Of a stretch of DNA of 64,000 nt, positions 1 to 7,510 are shown piece after piece. The stretch covers positions 248,001 to 312,000 of the forward strand of contig CAJTFS010000001.1 of the NCBI GenBank assembly GCA_910575495.1, written 5' to 3'. The translations under genes were made by a program, and so were the position numbers. Each line of letters begins with the position of its first letter. Positions within the stretch are counted from its first letter, which is position 1. The stretch is from Bacteroidales bacterium (GTDB lineage: Bacteria; Bacteroidota; Bacteroidia; Bacteroidales; Rikenellaceae). Under the pieces are notes generated by a model. It searched no databases. It saw only the letters and a list, made by a program, of their open reading frames with translations, and was not told the DNA's origin.

Positions 1-228
1 ACGGCCACGCCCGCCGTGTCGGTATGGGGCGCCACGCACCCCGGACTGGGATTTTTGGGCTGGGGCAGCGATCCGAAACTCGTTCTGCAGGCCGACATGC
101 CGTGCCGCCCCTGCTCGGTCTTCGGGGCCAAACCGTGCCGCTACGGCGACTACCGTTGTCTGCGCGCGGTCACTCCGCAGATGATCGCCGACAAGGTGGA
201 GGAAGTGCTGGCAACGCCCGGCTCATAA
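1..228 (+). CDS. Glycosyltransferase family 9 (heptosyltransferase-like), C-terminal fragment
   Basis: Only the last 75 codons are inside the window; the reading frame is open from base 1, so the 5' part lies upstream. The visible part has the typical end of GT9 enzymes: a THPGLGFLGWG stretch followed by the Cys-rich DMPCRPCSVFG and CRYGDYRCL segments and a C-terminal helix. Family members transfer heptose or other sugars from nucleotide-sugar donors during LPS core assembly on the cytoplasmic face of the inner membrane. It converges with the gltA-like gene, and a shared bidirectional hairpin lies between them. The exact sugar specificity cannot be told from this fragment. Confidence 0.8.
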   Translation, partial: TATPAVSVWGATHPGLGFLGWGSDPKLVLQADMPCRPCSVFGAKPCRYGDYRCLRAVTPQMIADKVEEVLATPGS

Positions 229-350
229 GACCAAGGGGCGCGCAGACAATTGCGCATCTACGCCGAACCGGGCATCTTCGTTGCCCCGGACGCGGCCATT
301 CCTTGAAAATGACCATATCGCGGCAAAAACACCGGCAGCCACCGAACATA

Positions 351-390
351 AAAATGGCGGGCATTGCAATTTTGCAATGCCCGCCATTTT
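351..390. terminator. Bidirectional intrinsic terminator
   Basis: A nearly perfect 19-bp inverted repeat (AAAATGGCGGGCATTGCAA and its complement) with flanking A and T runs, placed between two convergent genes so that it can end both transcripts. Confidence 0.85.
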
Positions 391-404
391 GAAGAAAGAG
401 GAAG

Positions 405-1799
405 CTATTCGGCGAATTTCCTCCGAACATATTCGTCGATCGCCTTGGCGGCGGTACGCCCGGCGCCCATGGCAAGGATAACGGTGGCGGCACCCGTCAC
501 GGCATCGCCGCCGGCGAAGACGCCCTCGCGCGACGTGACGCCCGCGGCATCGGCCGTGATGCACCCGCGGCGGTCGGTCTCCAGTCCGGCCGTCGTAGCG
601 GCCAGCAGCGGATTGGGCGAAGTACCCAAAGCCATGATGACCACGTCGCACCCGATCTCGAACTCCGACCCGGCCTTGACCACCGGCGAACGGCGGCCGC
701 TGGCATCGGGCTCGCCCAACTCCATCTCCACGCAACGCACGCCGCGCACCCAACCGTCGTCGGTGCCCAGCACCTCCACGGGATTGGTCAGCATCCGAAA
801 GCGGATGCCCTCCTCCTTGGCGTGATGCACCTCCTCGGCGCGCGCGGGAAGCTCGGCTTCGCCGCGGCGGTAGACGATCGTCGCCTCGGCACCCAGTCGG
901 CGGGCCGTGCGCACGGCATCCATGGCCACGTTGCCGCCGCCGACCACCACCACGCTACGGCCCACGTAGATGGGCGTGTCGGACTCCTCGTCGTAGGCCC
1001 GCATCAGATTGGCGCGCGTGAGGAACTCGTTGGCCGAGACCACGCCGTTGAGATTCTCGCCGGGAATGCCCATGAAACGGGGCAGACCGGCACCCGAACC
1101 GATGAAGACGGCGTCGTAGCCCTCCTCGTCGAGCAACGAATCGATGGTCACGGTACGTCCCACGATGACGTCGGTCTCGATCTCGACACCCAGGCGGCGC
1201 ACCTCGTCGATCTCGCGCGCCACGATCGTCTCCTTGGGCAGGCGGAACTCGGGAATGCCGTAGACAAGCACCCCGCCGACCTTGTGCAGCGCCTCGAAAA
1301 TCTTCACGCCGTAGCCCATCTTGGCCAGGTCGCTGGCGCAGGCCAGACCTGCGGGGCCGCTGCCGATGACGGCTACCCGGCGGCCGTTGCGCGCCACAGG
1401 CTCGGCGGCGGCAGAGGAGTGCGCCAGTTTCCAGTCGCCGACGAAGCGCTCCAGCTTGCCGATAGCCACCGGCTCGCCCTTGATGCCGAGGATGCAAGCA
1501 CCCTCGCACTGGGTCTCCTGCGGGCAGACGCGACCGCAGACCGAAGGCAGCGAACTGTCGCGCGCGATGACGGCGGCAGCACCGGCCGGATCGCCCCGGT
1601 GCAGGGCGGCGATGAACTCGGGAATCCGGACACCGACGGGACAGGCCGCCACGCAACGCGGATTCTTGCAGTTGAGACAACGCGACGCCTCGAGGGTCGC
1701 CTCGTCGAGATTGTAGCCGAAGCACACCTCCTCGAAATTGGTGGCCCGGCGAGCAGGATCCTGCTCGCGCACGGGAACGCGCGGAATTTTGTTTGCCAT
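405..1799 (-). CDS. gltA: GltA/NfnB-type NADPH-dependent oxidoreductase, large subunit
   Basis: A 464-aa flavoprotein of the glutamate synthase small-subunit / NfnB / SudA family. The N-terminal domain has Cys41, Cys44, Cys49 and Cys53 (CLNCKNPRC..CP) and a second set (CGRVCPQETQCEGAC) for [4Fe-4S] clusters. A Rossmann FAD motif (GSGPAGLACASDL) sits near residue 146 and an NADPH-binding GGGNVAMDAVRTAR near residue 287. It follows the FNR-like gene by 3 bp. That pairing is typical of NADH-dependent ferredoxin:NADP+ oxidoreductase (Nfn, electron bifurcating) or sulfide dehydrogenase, so Nfn-like redox balancing is more likely than true glutamate synthesis; no large glutamate synthase subunit is adjacent. 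The function is inferred from context. Confidence 0.85.
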   Translation of the reverse strand: MANKIPRVPVREQDPARRATNFEEVCFGYNLDEATLEASRCLNCKNPRCVAACPVGVRIPEFIAALHRGDPAGAAAVIARDSSLPSVCGRVCPQETQCEGACILGIKGEPVAIGKLERFVGDWKLAHSSAAAEPVARNGRRVAVIGSGPAGLACASDLAKMGYGVKIFEALHKVGGVLVYGIPEFRLPKETIVAREIDEVRRLGVEIETDVIVGRTVTIDSLLDEEGYDAVFIGSGAGLPRFMGIPGENLNGVVSANEFLTRANLMRAYDEESDTPIYVGRSVVVVGGGNVAMDAVRTARRLGAEATIVYRRGEAELPARAEEVHHAKEEGIRFRMLTNPVEVLGTDDGWVRGVRCVEMELGEPDASGRRSPVVKAGSEFEIGCDVVIMALGTSPNPLLAATTAGLETDRRGCITADAAGVTSREGVFAGGDAVTGAATVILAMGAGRTAAKAIDEYVRRKFAE

Positions 1800-1802
1800 A
1801 GC

Positions 1803-2684
1803 TTACTTGTCCAATCCGATTCTACATTGGTGACCCGCCGCACGCTCGGCGGCGATGGCCGCGGCGCGCTGCTCCTGCGTACGATACATACCCTGACGGC
1901 GCATCGCCTCGTCGAAGTCGACCTGGTGGGCGTCGAACTCGGGTCCGTCGACGCAGGTGAAGCGCGTGCGTCCGCCCACGCTCACGCGGCAGGCGCCGCA
2001 CATGCCCGTGCCGTCGACCATCAGGGCATTGAGCGACACGGTGGTCTTGAGTGCGTATTTCGCGGTCGTCAGCGCCACGAACTTCATCATGATCATGGGG
2101 CCGATGGCCACGCACTCGTCGTAGCGGCAGCCCTGGGCGATCAACTGCTCGAACAGCTGGGTGACCAGCCCCTTGAAACCCTCGGAACCGTCGTCGGTGG
2201 CAATGTAGAGGTGCTCGGCCACGGCCCGCATCTCGTCGGTGTAGATCAACATCTCCTTGTTCTTGGCACCGATGATGACATCGGCCCCGACACCGTGCTC
2301 GTGCAGCCATTTGACCTGAGGATAGACGGGAGCCGTGCCGACGCCTCCTCCGATGAAAAGATAGCGGCGGCCGCGCAGCTCCTCGGGCGACATCCGCACG
2401 AACTCCGACGGATGGCCGAGCGGTCCGGCGAAATCGGCGAGGGCATCGCCGACCTCCAGGGCGCAGATCTTGCGCGTCGAAACGCCGATGGTCTGCGTGA
2501 CGATGGTCACGCTGCCGGCCTCAGCGTCGAAGTCGGCGATCGTGAGGGGCACGCGCTCGCCGCACTCGTCGGCGCGTACGATGACGAACTGTCCGGGCAA
2601 GGCCGCCCGGGCGACGCGGGGCGCCCCGACTTTCATAAGCCAGATGCCCGGAGCCAGGCACCGTTTTTCGAGAATGGGAAACAT
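1803..2684 (-). CDS. FNR-like FAD/NAD-binding subunit (NfnA/SudB/PyrK-like)
   Basis: A 293-aa ferredoxin-NADP reductase-like protein: an N-terminal beta-barrel FAD domain, then a pyridine-nucleotide domain with GGGVGTAPVYPQ near residue 113, and a C-terminal Cys cluster (MCGACRVSVGG and a downstream FTCVDGPEF) that in this family holds a [2Fe-2S] centre. It is translated just before the GltA-like subunit (3-bp gap), and the two should form a cytoplasmic heterodimer that moves electrons between NADH, NADPH and ferredoxin. The start ATG at 2684 leaves an 11-bp gap to the DUF1573 gene, so the three genes appear to form one operon. Confidence 0.85.
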   Translation of the reverse strand: MFPILEKRCLAPGIWLMKVGAPRVARAALPGQFVIVRADECGERVPLTIADFDAEAGSVTIVTQTIGVSTRKICALEVGDALADFAGPLGHPSEFVRMSPEELRGRRYLFIGGGVGTAPVYPQVKWLHEHGVGADVIIGAKNKEMLIYTDEMRAVAEHLYIATDDGSEGFKGLVTQLFEQLIAQGCRYDECVAIGPMIMMKFVALTTAKYALKTTVSLNALMVDGTGMCGACRVSVGGRTRFTCVDGPEFDAHQVDFDEAMRRQGMYRTQEQRAAAIAAERAAGHQCRIGLDK

Positions 2685-2695
2685 ATCGTTCGGGA

Positions 2696-3772
2696 TTAGT
2701 CTTCGATGATGGCGGTCACGCGCAGGCGCCGCATGGGTCGCGCGGGGTCGTTGGTGACAAGCAGGATGTGGTCGGTCAGCAAACCGTACTCCTGGCGGGA
2801 GGGATCGAGCGTCAACCCGACGCGGCAGCTGCCGCCGGGCGCGATGCGCTGCCCTTCAGCGAGCGAGACGCCGACACGGCCGCGGCTTTCGACGGCACGG
2901 ACGATCAATTCGCCGGCACCCGTATTGGAGAGCGTGACGCTCCTGCGCTGGCAGGGAGCCCCGTGCTTGACGGAACCGAACTTGACGGTGAGTTCGCTCA
3001 GATCGGCTTTCGGTGCGGCCGTTTTCTTGATGCCCGCAGGGTTGTCGACGCCGATGCCGTGGACGACCAGCGCCAGATCGCTCTCCCGCCCGTCGATGCG
3101 GAGAGCGAACACATCGCGCAACGTACCGTAACGGGGTTTTGCGGCGGGAAGAGTATAGATAAAATTGATCTCGCCGCGCTCGCCGGGCGCCAAGCTGCGG
3201 GGGCAGACGGCCCGGAGCGCACCGCTGGACTCCCCGGGCAGCAACTCGAACTGCACGGTGCGGTCGGAGGTATTGAGACAACCGATGCTCATCTGCTTCT
3301 GGGCACCCTGATATACATAGGTGAAGGCACACAGCGTCGCGTCGAGCCGCACCCCGCCGCCCGCCTCGAACGGGTAGAGCTCCTCAACGGACTTCTCACG
3401 CGGGATGACGCTGCCGGATACGGAGAGCGAGGCGATCCGCCGCCGCTCGGAGGAATAGACGCCCAGCTCCTTGGAGAAGATGCCGGGCCGGTTCATGGGG
3501 TCGAACGTCACAGTGACGCGCGTGGAGTCGCCGGGCAACACGGGCTTGCGCGAAAACTCGGGGACGGTGCACCCGCACGAAGTGACCACGTCGAGGATCA
3601 CCACGGGCCGCTCGCCGCGATTGACGCCCGTAAAGGTATGGCTCACACGCCCTCCGCTCTCCTCGATGCGCCCGAAGTCCCACGCATCCGGCGTGAAGAC
3701 GAGCTGCGCCGACACGCAGAGGGGCAGGCACAAAACCGTGAAAATAAAAAAGATATGTTTTTTCGAGATCAT
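2696..3772 (-). CDS. Secreted DUF1573-domain protein
   Basis: About 358 aa with an N-terminal signal peptide (MISKKHIFFIFTVLCLPLCVSA). Residues after it match DUF1573, an Ig/ASH-like beta-sandwich found in many Bacteroidetes exported proteins (WDFGRI, HTFTGVNRGERPVVI, CGCTVPEF). A second, weaker copy of the fold is seen towards the C-terminus (VKFGSVKHGAP, LSNTGAGELIVRAV). An upstream in-frame ATG at 3805 precedes the -7 element, so translation should start at 3772 or 3775. It is the first gene of the operon with the NfnA/GltA pair, with no obvious functional link. The molecular role of DUF1573 is unknown. Confidence 0.8.
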   Translation of the reverse strand: MISKKHIFFIFTVLCLPLCVSAQLVFTPDAWDFGRIEESGGRVSHTFTGVNRGERPVVILDVVTSCGCTVPEFSRKPVLPGDSTRVTVTFDPMNRPGIFSKELGVYSSERRRIASLSVSGSVIPREKSVEELYPFEAGGGVRLDATLCAFTYVYQGAQKQMSIGCLNTSDRTVQFELLPGESSGALRAVCPRSLAPGERGEINFIYTLPAAKPRYGTLRDVFALRIDGRESDLALVVHGIGVDNPAGIKKTAAPKADLSELTVKFGSVKHGAPCQRRSVTLSNTGAGELIVRAVESRGRVGVSLAEGQRIAPGGSCRVGLTLDPSRQEYGLLTDHILLVTNDPARPMRRLRVTAIIED

Positions 3773-3794
3773 CATCGCGGCATAAGCTGACATG

Positions 3795-3802
3795 CAAAGG
3801 TA
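3795..3802 (-). promoter_or_regulatory. Bacteroidetes -7 element for the DUF1573 operon
   Basis: TACCTTTG on the minus strand, matching TAnnTTTG. Transcription would start near 3788, downstream of the most distal in-frame ATG, which is why a later start codon was chosen. The -33 TTTG is poor. Confidence 0.65.
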
Positions 3803-3831
3803 CATTTTTTGCGAAAAATTAGCACAATAAT

Positions 3832-3862
3832 TTTGCGGGAATCAAAATTTGCTATATATTTG
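3832..3862 (+). promoter_or_regulatory. Promoter of tRNA-Asn
   Basis: TTTG at 3832-3835, a 19-nt spacer, and TATATTTG at 3855-3862, followed by the tRNA 31 nt later. This is an exact fit to the Bacteroidetes primary sigma consensus. Confidence 0.8.
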
Positions 3863-3893
3863 CACTCCGAAACGGTTCCAGAACCGTCTCGAT

Positions 3894-3967
3894 GCCTGAA
3901 TAGCTCAGTTGGTTAGAGCACATGACTGTTAATCATGGGGTCCTAGGTTCAAGTCCTTGTTCAGGCG
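3894..3967 (+). tRNA. tRNA-Asn (GTT)
   Basis: Full cloverleaf: acceptor GCCTGAA pairs with TTCAGGC; T8-A9; D-stem GCTC/GAGC; anticodon arm CATGA-CTGTTAA-TCATG gives anticodon GTT at 3928-3930; G discriminator, as expected for Asn. No encoded CCA. Confidence 0.95.
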
Positions 3968-4098
3968 CAGATGTGCGAGGGTTGCACAAGGTTCTTTCAA
4001 ACGACAAGGGGAAGGAGTTCCGCCGCGAAACGCCGAAGACCGGCTACCGGACGAAGACGCATAGCGGGAGAACGGCGAACGAAATTTTTGCGAGAAAA

Positions 4099-4129
4099 TT
4101 TGGAGTTCGTGAAAATTGAATTACCTTTG
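4099..4129 (+). promoter_or_regulatory. Promoter of tRNA-Val(TAC)
   Basis: TTTG at 4099-4102, a 19-nt spacer, TACCTTTG at 4122-4129. It shows that the tRNA at 4150 is transcribed on its own and not only by readthrough from tRNA-Asn. Confidence 0.8.
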
Positions 4130-4149
4130 CAGTCCCGAGCCATTTTTAG

Positions 4150-4224
4150 GGGAGCTTAGCTCAGCTGGTTCAGAGCGTCTGCCTTACAAGCAGAGGGTCG
4201 GGGGTTCGAATCCCTCAGCTCCCA
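4150..4224 (+). tRNA. tRNA-Val (TAC)
   Basis: Acceptor GGGAGCT pairs with AGCTCCC; anticodon arm TCTGC-CTTACAA-GCAGA gives TAC; canonical T-loop TTCGAAT; discriminator A. No encoded CCA. Confidence 0.95.
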
Positions 4225-4245
4225 CAAGCGAAACGAAACATCCGG

Positions 4246-4275
4246 ACAAAGCCACGCGAAAGAGTGGCTTTTGTT
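4246..4275 (+). terminator. Intrinsic terminator after tRNA-Val(TAC)
   Basis: Stem AAAGCCAC / GTGGCTTT with a short A-rich loop and a T-rich tail, 22 nt after the tRNA. Confidence 0.7.
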
Positions 4276-4477
4276 GTGTCGGCATGGGCGGGAACTTGTT
4301 CGCAGGGATATGCCGATACAACAAAAAGAAACCGGACGCATGTACGGAATGGTCGCGGATGTTTCACTTCATCGGGGAGCCGAGGGGGGGGGCAAGCGCA
4401 GCGTAACAAAGCGGAGTTGCACGAAGTAAATCCCTCTGTCCGACAACGACGGCCCTGTTATGAAGATCCGCCTTGAA
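4276..4477. other. Spacer without recognisable gene
   Basis: About 200 bp between the terminator and the next tRNA. It holds a run of eight G near 4385 but no supported reading frame and no clear TAnnTTTG promoter for the next tRNA. Confidence 0.5.
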
Positions 4478-4555
4478 GGGAGCATAGCTCAGTTGGTTTA
4501 GAGCGCCTGCTCGACAAGCAGGAGGTCTGCGGTTCAAATCCGCATGTTCCCACCA
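4478..4555 (+). tRNA. tRNA-Val (GAC) with C33 and encoded CCA
   Basis: Acceptor GGGAGCA pairs with TGTTCCC (one G-T), T8-A9, D-stem GCTC/GAGC, T-arm TGCGG-TTCAAAT-CCGCA. The anticodon arm is CCTGC-TCGACAA-GCAGG, so the anticodon reads GAC (Val). The base before it, normally the near-invariant U33, is C (4512). ACCA is encoded at 4552-4555, unlike the other tRNAs here. All stems are intact, so this looks like a gene rather than a remnant, but the C33 makes its activity uncertain. Confidence 0.85.
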
Positions 4556-4569
4556 AAATGATAACGACC

Positions 4570-4597
4570 GCGGCGGACTCTGTCCGTCGCTTTTTTT
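4570..4597 (+). terminator. Intrinsic terminator after tRNA-Val(GAC)
   Basis: Nine-bp GC stem (GCGGCGGAC / GTCCGTCGC) with a 3-nt loop and seven T, 15 nt after the tRNA. Confidence 0.9.
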
Positions 4598-4750
4598 GTG
4601 TCTCAGCCTATTTGCAAGCTCGCTTGCAACGGTTTCCGGCTCACTTCGCTTGCCGGTCGTTTATCGTGTGCCAACGCGGATTTTTCATATAGGGGTTGCG
4701 GGGCGAAAAGATGTTTGATCTTCAGCGGTCGCCCCGCGAGTGCTTCGCAC
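4598..4750. other. Non-coding spacer with small hairpins
   Basis: No supported gene. Several short inverted repeats are present, including TTGCAAGC..GCTTGCAA near 4610 and a long-loop pair GCGGGGCGA / TCGCCCCGC around 4698-4740. Confidence 0.4.
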
Positions 4751-4751
4751 T

Positions 4752-4790
4752 TCAAATCCGCATGCTCTCCCACCGAGATACTAACGACTT
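4752..4790 (+). pseudogene. Decayed copy of a tRNA 3' end
   Basis: TTCAAATCCGCATG is identical to the T-loop/3' stem of tRNA-Val(GAC). The following bases (CTCTCCCACC, then a TAACGAC-containing spacer) also match the acceptor end and downstream flank of that tRNA with small changes. The 5' half is missing and replaced by unrelated hairpin sequence. It is a remnant of a tandem tRNA duplication or of a tRNA-3'-end integration event. Confidence 0.6.
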
Positions 4791-4811
4791 GCGTGCGCAA
4801 GTCGTTTTTCT
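4784..4811 (+). terminator. Intrinsic terminator
   Basis: Ten-bp stem ACGACTTGCG / CGCAAGTCGT with a 2-nt apparent loop and a T-rich tail, just after the tRNA remnant. Confidence 0.75.
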
Positions 4812-5021
4812 TTTACCCCCCCCTCACCGGAAACAGGTTCCGATCTGCACGGACTCTCTGCCGCAATCTGCACGACGAGGCGGCAGAGAGCCTCCCGGAC
4901 GAAATCGATGGTGTTCTTGTTCCGGCACCCAACAGCGCCCTGAAGAAGCATTTTGCCGCAAGATTGTCCCGCAATGCCGGAGAAGGCCAAAAGGGTAACG
5001 ATATTTTTCGTTCCTTTGCAC

Positions 5022-5029
5022 TATCTTTG
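5022..5029 (+). promoter_or_regulatory. -7 element for the VTT-domain operon
   Basis: TATCTTTG, 17 nt before the ATG at 5046; no good -33 TTTG. Confidence 0.6.
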
Positions 5030-5045
5030 TCCTGTAAAGAAGCAA

Positions 5046-5504
5046 ATGGAGACTCTTGCACAGATATTTGTCGACTGGGGCTACTGGGGGCTTTTCCTTT
5101 CGGCGGCCGTGGCGGGAAGCATCCTGCCTTTCAGTTCGGAAGCGGTGCTGGTGGTTCTGCTGGGCATGGGCGCCCACCCGCTGTGGTGTCTGGCGGCAGC
5201 CTCGGCGGGTAACACCCTGGGCGGCATGACCTGCTACTGGCTGGGCAAACTGGGCCGCATGGAGTGGATCGCCAAGATCGGCATCGGCCCGCGCAGGCTG
5301 GCCCGGGCCCGCAAGTTCGTGGCCGGGCGCGGCGCCATGATGGGTTTCTTCGGCTTCCTGCCCGTCATCGGCGAAGCGATCGCCGTGATGCTGGGACTGC
5401 TGCGCGCCAACCCGTGGCTGACGGCCGGCTCGATGCTGGCAGGCAAAGCCCTGCGCTATGCCGTGATCCTGCTCTCCTACGAAGGCATCGTCTCGCTATT
5501 CTGA
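5046..5504 (+). CDS. DedA/YqaA-type VTT-domain membrane protein
   Basis: A 152-aa integral membrane protein of the VTT (DedA, SNARE-associated) family, short YqaA-like form. It shows an N-terminal amphipathic start, a re-entrant-type segment (GSILPFSSEAVLVVLLGMG), the family GNTLGGMTCYWLGKLG stretch, an Arg-rich loop, and the G-F-x-P-V-I-G-E motif (FFGFLPVIGEAIAVMLGLL), with a last hydrophobic segment. Family members act in lipid carrier or phospholipid transport across the inner membrane. The start at 5046 follows a -7 element and lacks the Lys-rich upstream extension of the open frame. It lies 5 bp before the GNAT gene. Confidence 0.8.
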   Translation: METLAQIFVDWGYWGLFLSAAVAGSILPFSSEAVLVVLLGMGAHPLWCLAAASAGNTLGGMTCYWLGKLGRMEWIAKIGIGPRRLARARKFVAGRGAMMGFFGFLPVIGEAIAVMLGLLRANPWLTAGSMLAGKALRYAVILLSYEGIVSLF

Positions 5505-5509
5505 CCCCT

Positions 5510-5959
5510 ATGGAAATCCGCATTCTGACAACCGACACTCCGCCCTGGGAACTGCTGCTCCTGGGCGACGAATCGCCCGACTCGGTGGCCGACTACATCG
5601 ACCGCGGCCAAAGCTACGCAGCCGTGGCAGAAGACCGCACCGTCGGCGTCTGCATGGTAATCCGCACCCACCCCTTCACGGTGGAGATCGTCAATCTGGC
5701 GGTCGATCCGGCTTTCCAGCGACGCGGCATCGGCACCGAACTGCTCTTCCATGCGCTGCGCAAAGCGCGCGAAGAAGGCTGCCGCCGGGTCGAAATCGCC
5801 ACGGCCGACGTCGAACCGGGGCCGCTGGCGCTCTACCGCTCGTTCGGCTTCGAACCGGTAGAGATCGACCGCGACTACTTCCCGAAATACTACCCCGCCC
5901 CCATCATCGAAGCAGGTCGGGAGTGCCGCGACCTGGTGCGGCTCCGAATGGAACTGTAA
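5510..5959 (+). CDS. GNAT family N-acetyltransferase
   Basis: A 149-aa single-domain acetyltransferase. Motif A is clear: VNLAVDPAFQRRGIGTELL, where the Q/RxxGxG/A acetyl-CoA pyrophosphate loop is QRRGIG, followed by a helix and the beta-bulge region (ALYRSFGFEPVEIDRDYF) common to RimI-like members. Substrate cannot be predicted. It starts 5 bp after the VTT gene and ends 3 bp before the DUF5131 gene, so the three are probably cotranscribed. Confidence 0.85.
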   Translation: MEIRILTTDTPPWELLLLGDESPDSVADYIDRGQSYAAVAEDRTVGVCMVIRTHPFTVEIVNLAVDPAFQRRGIGTELLFHALRKAREEGCRRVEIATADVEPGPLALYRSFGFEPVEIDRDYFPKYYPAPIIEAGRECRDLVRLRMEL

Positions 5960-5962
5960 GCC

Positions 5963-6691
5963 ATGTCCCTGAACTGGAATCCGTGGCACGGGTGCCGCAA
6001 GATCAGCGAAGGCTGCCGCCACTGCTATGTCTACCGCCAGGACGGCCGGCATGACGTAGACAGCAGCGAAGCGCGCAAGACGGCGGCGTTCGATCTGCCG
6101 GTACGGCGGCGGCGCGACGGCCGCTTCCGGATTCCGGCGGGCGAAATGGTCTACACCTGTTTCACGTCGGACTTCCTGCTGGACGAAGCGGATGGCTGGC
6201 GCCCTGCGGCGTGGGAGATGATGCGCCTGCGCCACGATCTCTCGTTCATGTTCTTCACCAAACGCATCGAGCGCCTCCGCGACGCAGTGCCGCCGGACTG
6301 GGGCGCTGGCTACGACAACGTGACGATCGGCTGCACGGTGGAAAACCAGGAGATGGCCGACCGGCGTCTGCCCTGCTTCCTTGAAGCGCCGATCCGCCAC
6401 CGAGTAATCGTATGCGCACCGCTGCTGGGGCCGCTGGAACTGACGCCCTACCTGACGCCGGCCGTAGAGGAAGTCTCCGTAGGCGGCGAATCGGGGCCCG
6501 AGGCCCGCACGTGCGACTACGAATGGGTGCTCTCGATCCGCCGGCAATGCGTCGAAGCCGACATGCCCTTCCGCTACCATCAGACCGGAGCACGCCTGCT
6601 GAAAGACGGGCATCTCTACCGCATTCCCCGCGCCTATCAGCATGCGCAGGCCCGGCAGGCCGTCATCGACTACAAGGTAGACAAATACTGA
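5963..6691 (+). CDS. DUF5131 (phage Gp37/Gp68-like) family protein
   Basis: A 242-aa protein with the family signature at the N-terminus: WNPWHGCRKISEGCRHCYVYR, where Cys10, Cys17 and Cys20 form a CX6CX2C motif resembling a radical-SAM-type iron-sulfur site. Later conserved blocks are CFTSDFLLDEADGWR, FFTKRIERL, NVTIGCTVENQEMADRR and GGESGPEAR. Homologues occur in both phages and chromosomes; their biochemical role is not established. It is the third gene of the VTT-GNAT-DUF5131 cluster and is followed by a strong terminator. Confidence 0.8.
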   Translation: MSLNWNPWHGCRKISEGCRHCYVYRQDGRHDVDSSEARKTAAFDLPVRRRRDGRFRIPAGEMVYTCFTSDFLLDEADGWRPAAWEMMRLRHDLSFMFFTKRIERLRDAVPPDWGAGYDNVTIGCTVENQEMADRRLPCFLEAPIRHRVIVCAPLLGPLELTPYLTPAVEEVSVGGESGPEARTCDYEWVLSIRRQCVEADMPFRYHQTGARLLKDGHLYRIPRAYQHAQARQAVIDYKVDKY

Positions 6692-6701
6692 TCCCGGTTC
6701 A

Positions 6702-6745
6702 AACGAAAGGCGGGAGACATGTGCATGTCTCCCGCCTTTCGTTTT
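6702..6745. terminator. Bidirectional intrinsic terminator
   Basis: About 19-bp stem (ACGAAAGGCGGGAGACATG and complement) with T run, between the convergent DUF5131 and ferritin genes. Confidence 0.9.
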
Positions 6746-6762
6746 CGGTTTTCGCCGGCTTC

Positions 6763-7284
6763 CTATTCGCCCGACGCCAGCGGAGACGGCACCGAATAGG
6801 TGCGTGCGGCCAACTCCTTGTCGAGCATGTAAAGGCCGAATTTGTTGCCCTCGACCGCCTCGAACGACTGGATCATACCGCGGGCGTTCTCCTCCTCCTC
6901 GATCTGCTCGTCGATGAACCACACCAGCTTGTTCGACGACGCGAAATCCTTGTCTTCAGCAGCAATGGCGGCCAGATTCTCGATCATGGCGGTCACCTTC
7001 TTCTCGTGGGCAAGCGTATCGCGGAACATCTCCAGCGGCGACGACCACTCGGTGCGCACCTCGGCGATGGGAGCCAGCTTGACTTCGGCATCGCGCGAAA
7101 GCACGTAATTCATGAAGATGCGGGCATGGTCCTGCTCCTCGCGGAACTGGATATGGAACCAGTTGGCCACACCCTTGAGTCCCTTGCTCTCGGCGTCGAG
7201 CGACATCGAAAGGTAGAGGTAGGCCGACCAAAGTTCGGCATTGATCTGCGCGTTGAGCGCTTCGTGGAGTTTCTTGCTTAACAT
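6763..7284 (-). CDS. ftnA: Non-haem ferritin
   Basis: A 173-aa four-helix ferritin, the usual length. It begins MLSKKLHEALNAQINAELWSAYLYLSMS with the first ferroxidase Glu (NAELW), then REEQDHARIF (ExxH ferroxidase pair), a helix with HEKKVTAMIENL, and WFIDEQIEEEENARGM. It stores iron as a ferric mineral in a 24-mer cytoplasmic shell and limits oxidative damage. It stands alone with its own -7 element (TATCTTTG at 7323-7330, minus strand). Confidence 0.95.
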   Translation of the reverse strand: MLSKKLHEALNAQINAELWSAYLYLSMSLDAESKGLKGVANWFHIQFREEQDHARIFMNYVLSRDAEVKLAPIAEVRTEWSSPLEMFRDTLAHEKKVTAMIENLAAIAAEDKDFASSNKLVWFIDEQIEEEENARGMIQSFEAVEGNKFGLYMLDKELAARTYSVPSPLASGE

Positions 7285-7322
7285 AGTTGTGGGATTTATT
7301 GTGTTTGCTTGTTTTCCAGAGA

Positions 7323-7330
7323 CAAAGATA
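7323..7330 (-). promoter_or_regulatory. -7 element for ferritin
   Basis: TATCTTTG on the minus strand, 39 nt upstream of the ferritin ATG. No clear -33 element. Confidence 0.6.
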
Positions 7331-7400
7331 CGATTCTTATCGTCACGATGTATCGGGAATCCATCATATTAATTGATGCCTGCATAACTTCTTCCTATGG

Positions 7401-7435
7401 ACAGCGCCCGCCTTTCGATGGAAGGCGGGCGCTGT
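7401..7435. terminator. Strong hairpin downstream of the PepSY-like gene
   Basis: A 14-bp perfect stem (ACAGCGCCCGCCTT and complement) with a 7-nt loop, about 75 nt after the PepSY-like stop codon. There is no long T run on either strand, so it may stabilise the mRNA end rather than terminate. Confidence 0.55.
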
Positions 7436-7510
7436 CGGCGGGAATGCTGGCAGGACGGGCAGCAACCAAAGCAAGCCCCATCCGGAAGCAACAAAAACCC
7501 AGGAAAGGGC

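Noticed and set aside
405..2684. True glutamate synthase (GltBD)
   Set aside because: The large GltB subunit is missing and the partner is an FNR-like NfnA/SudB subunit, which points to an Nfn/Sud-type complex.
4378..4392. Second G8 run as a phase-variation tract
   Set aside because: It lies in a spacer with no gene on either strand, so tract-length change would have no visible coding effect.
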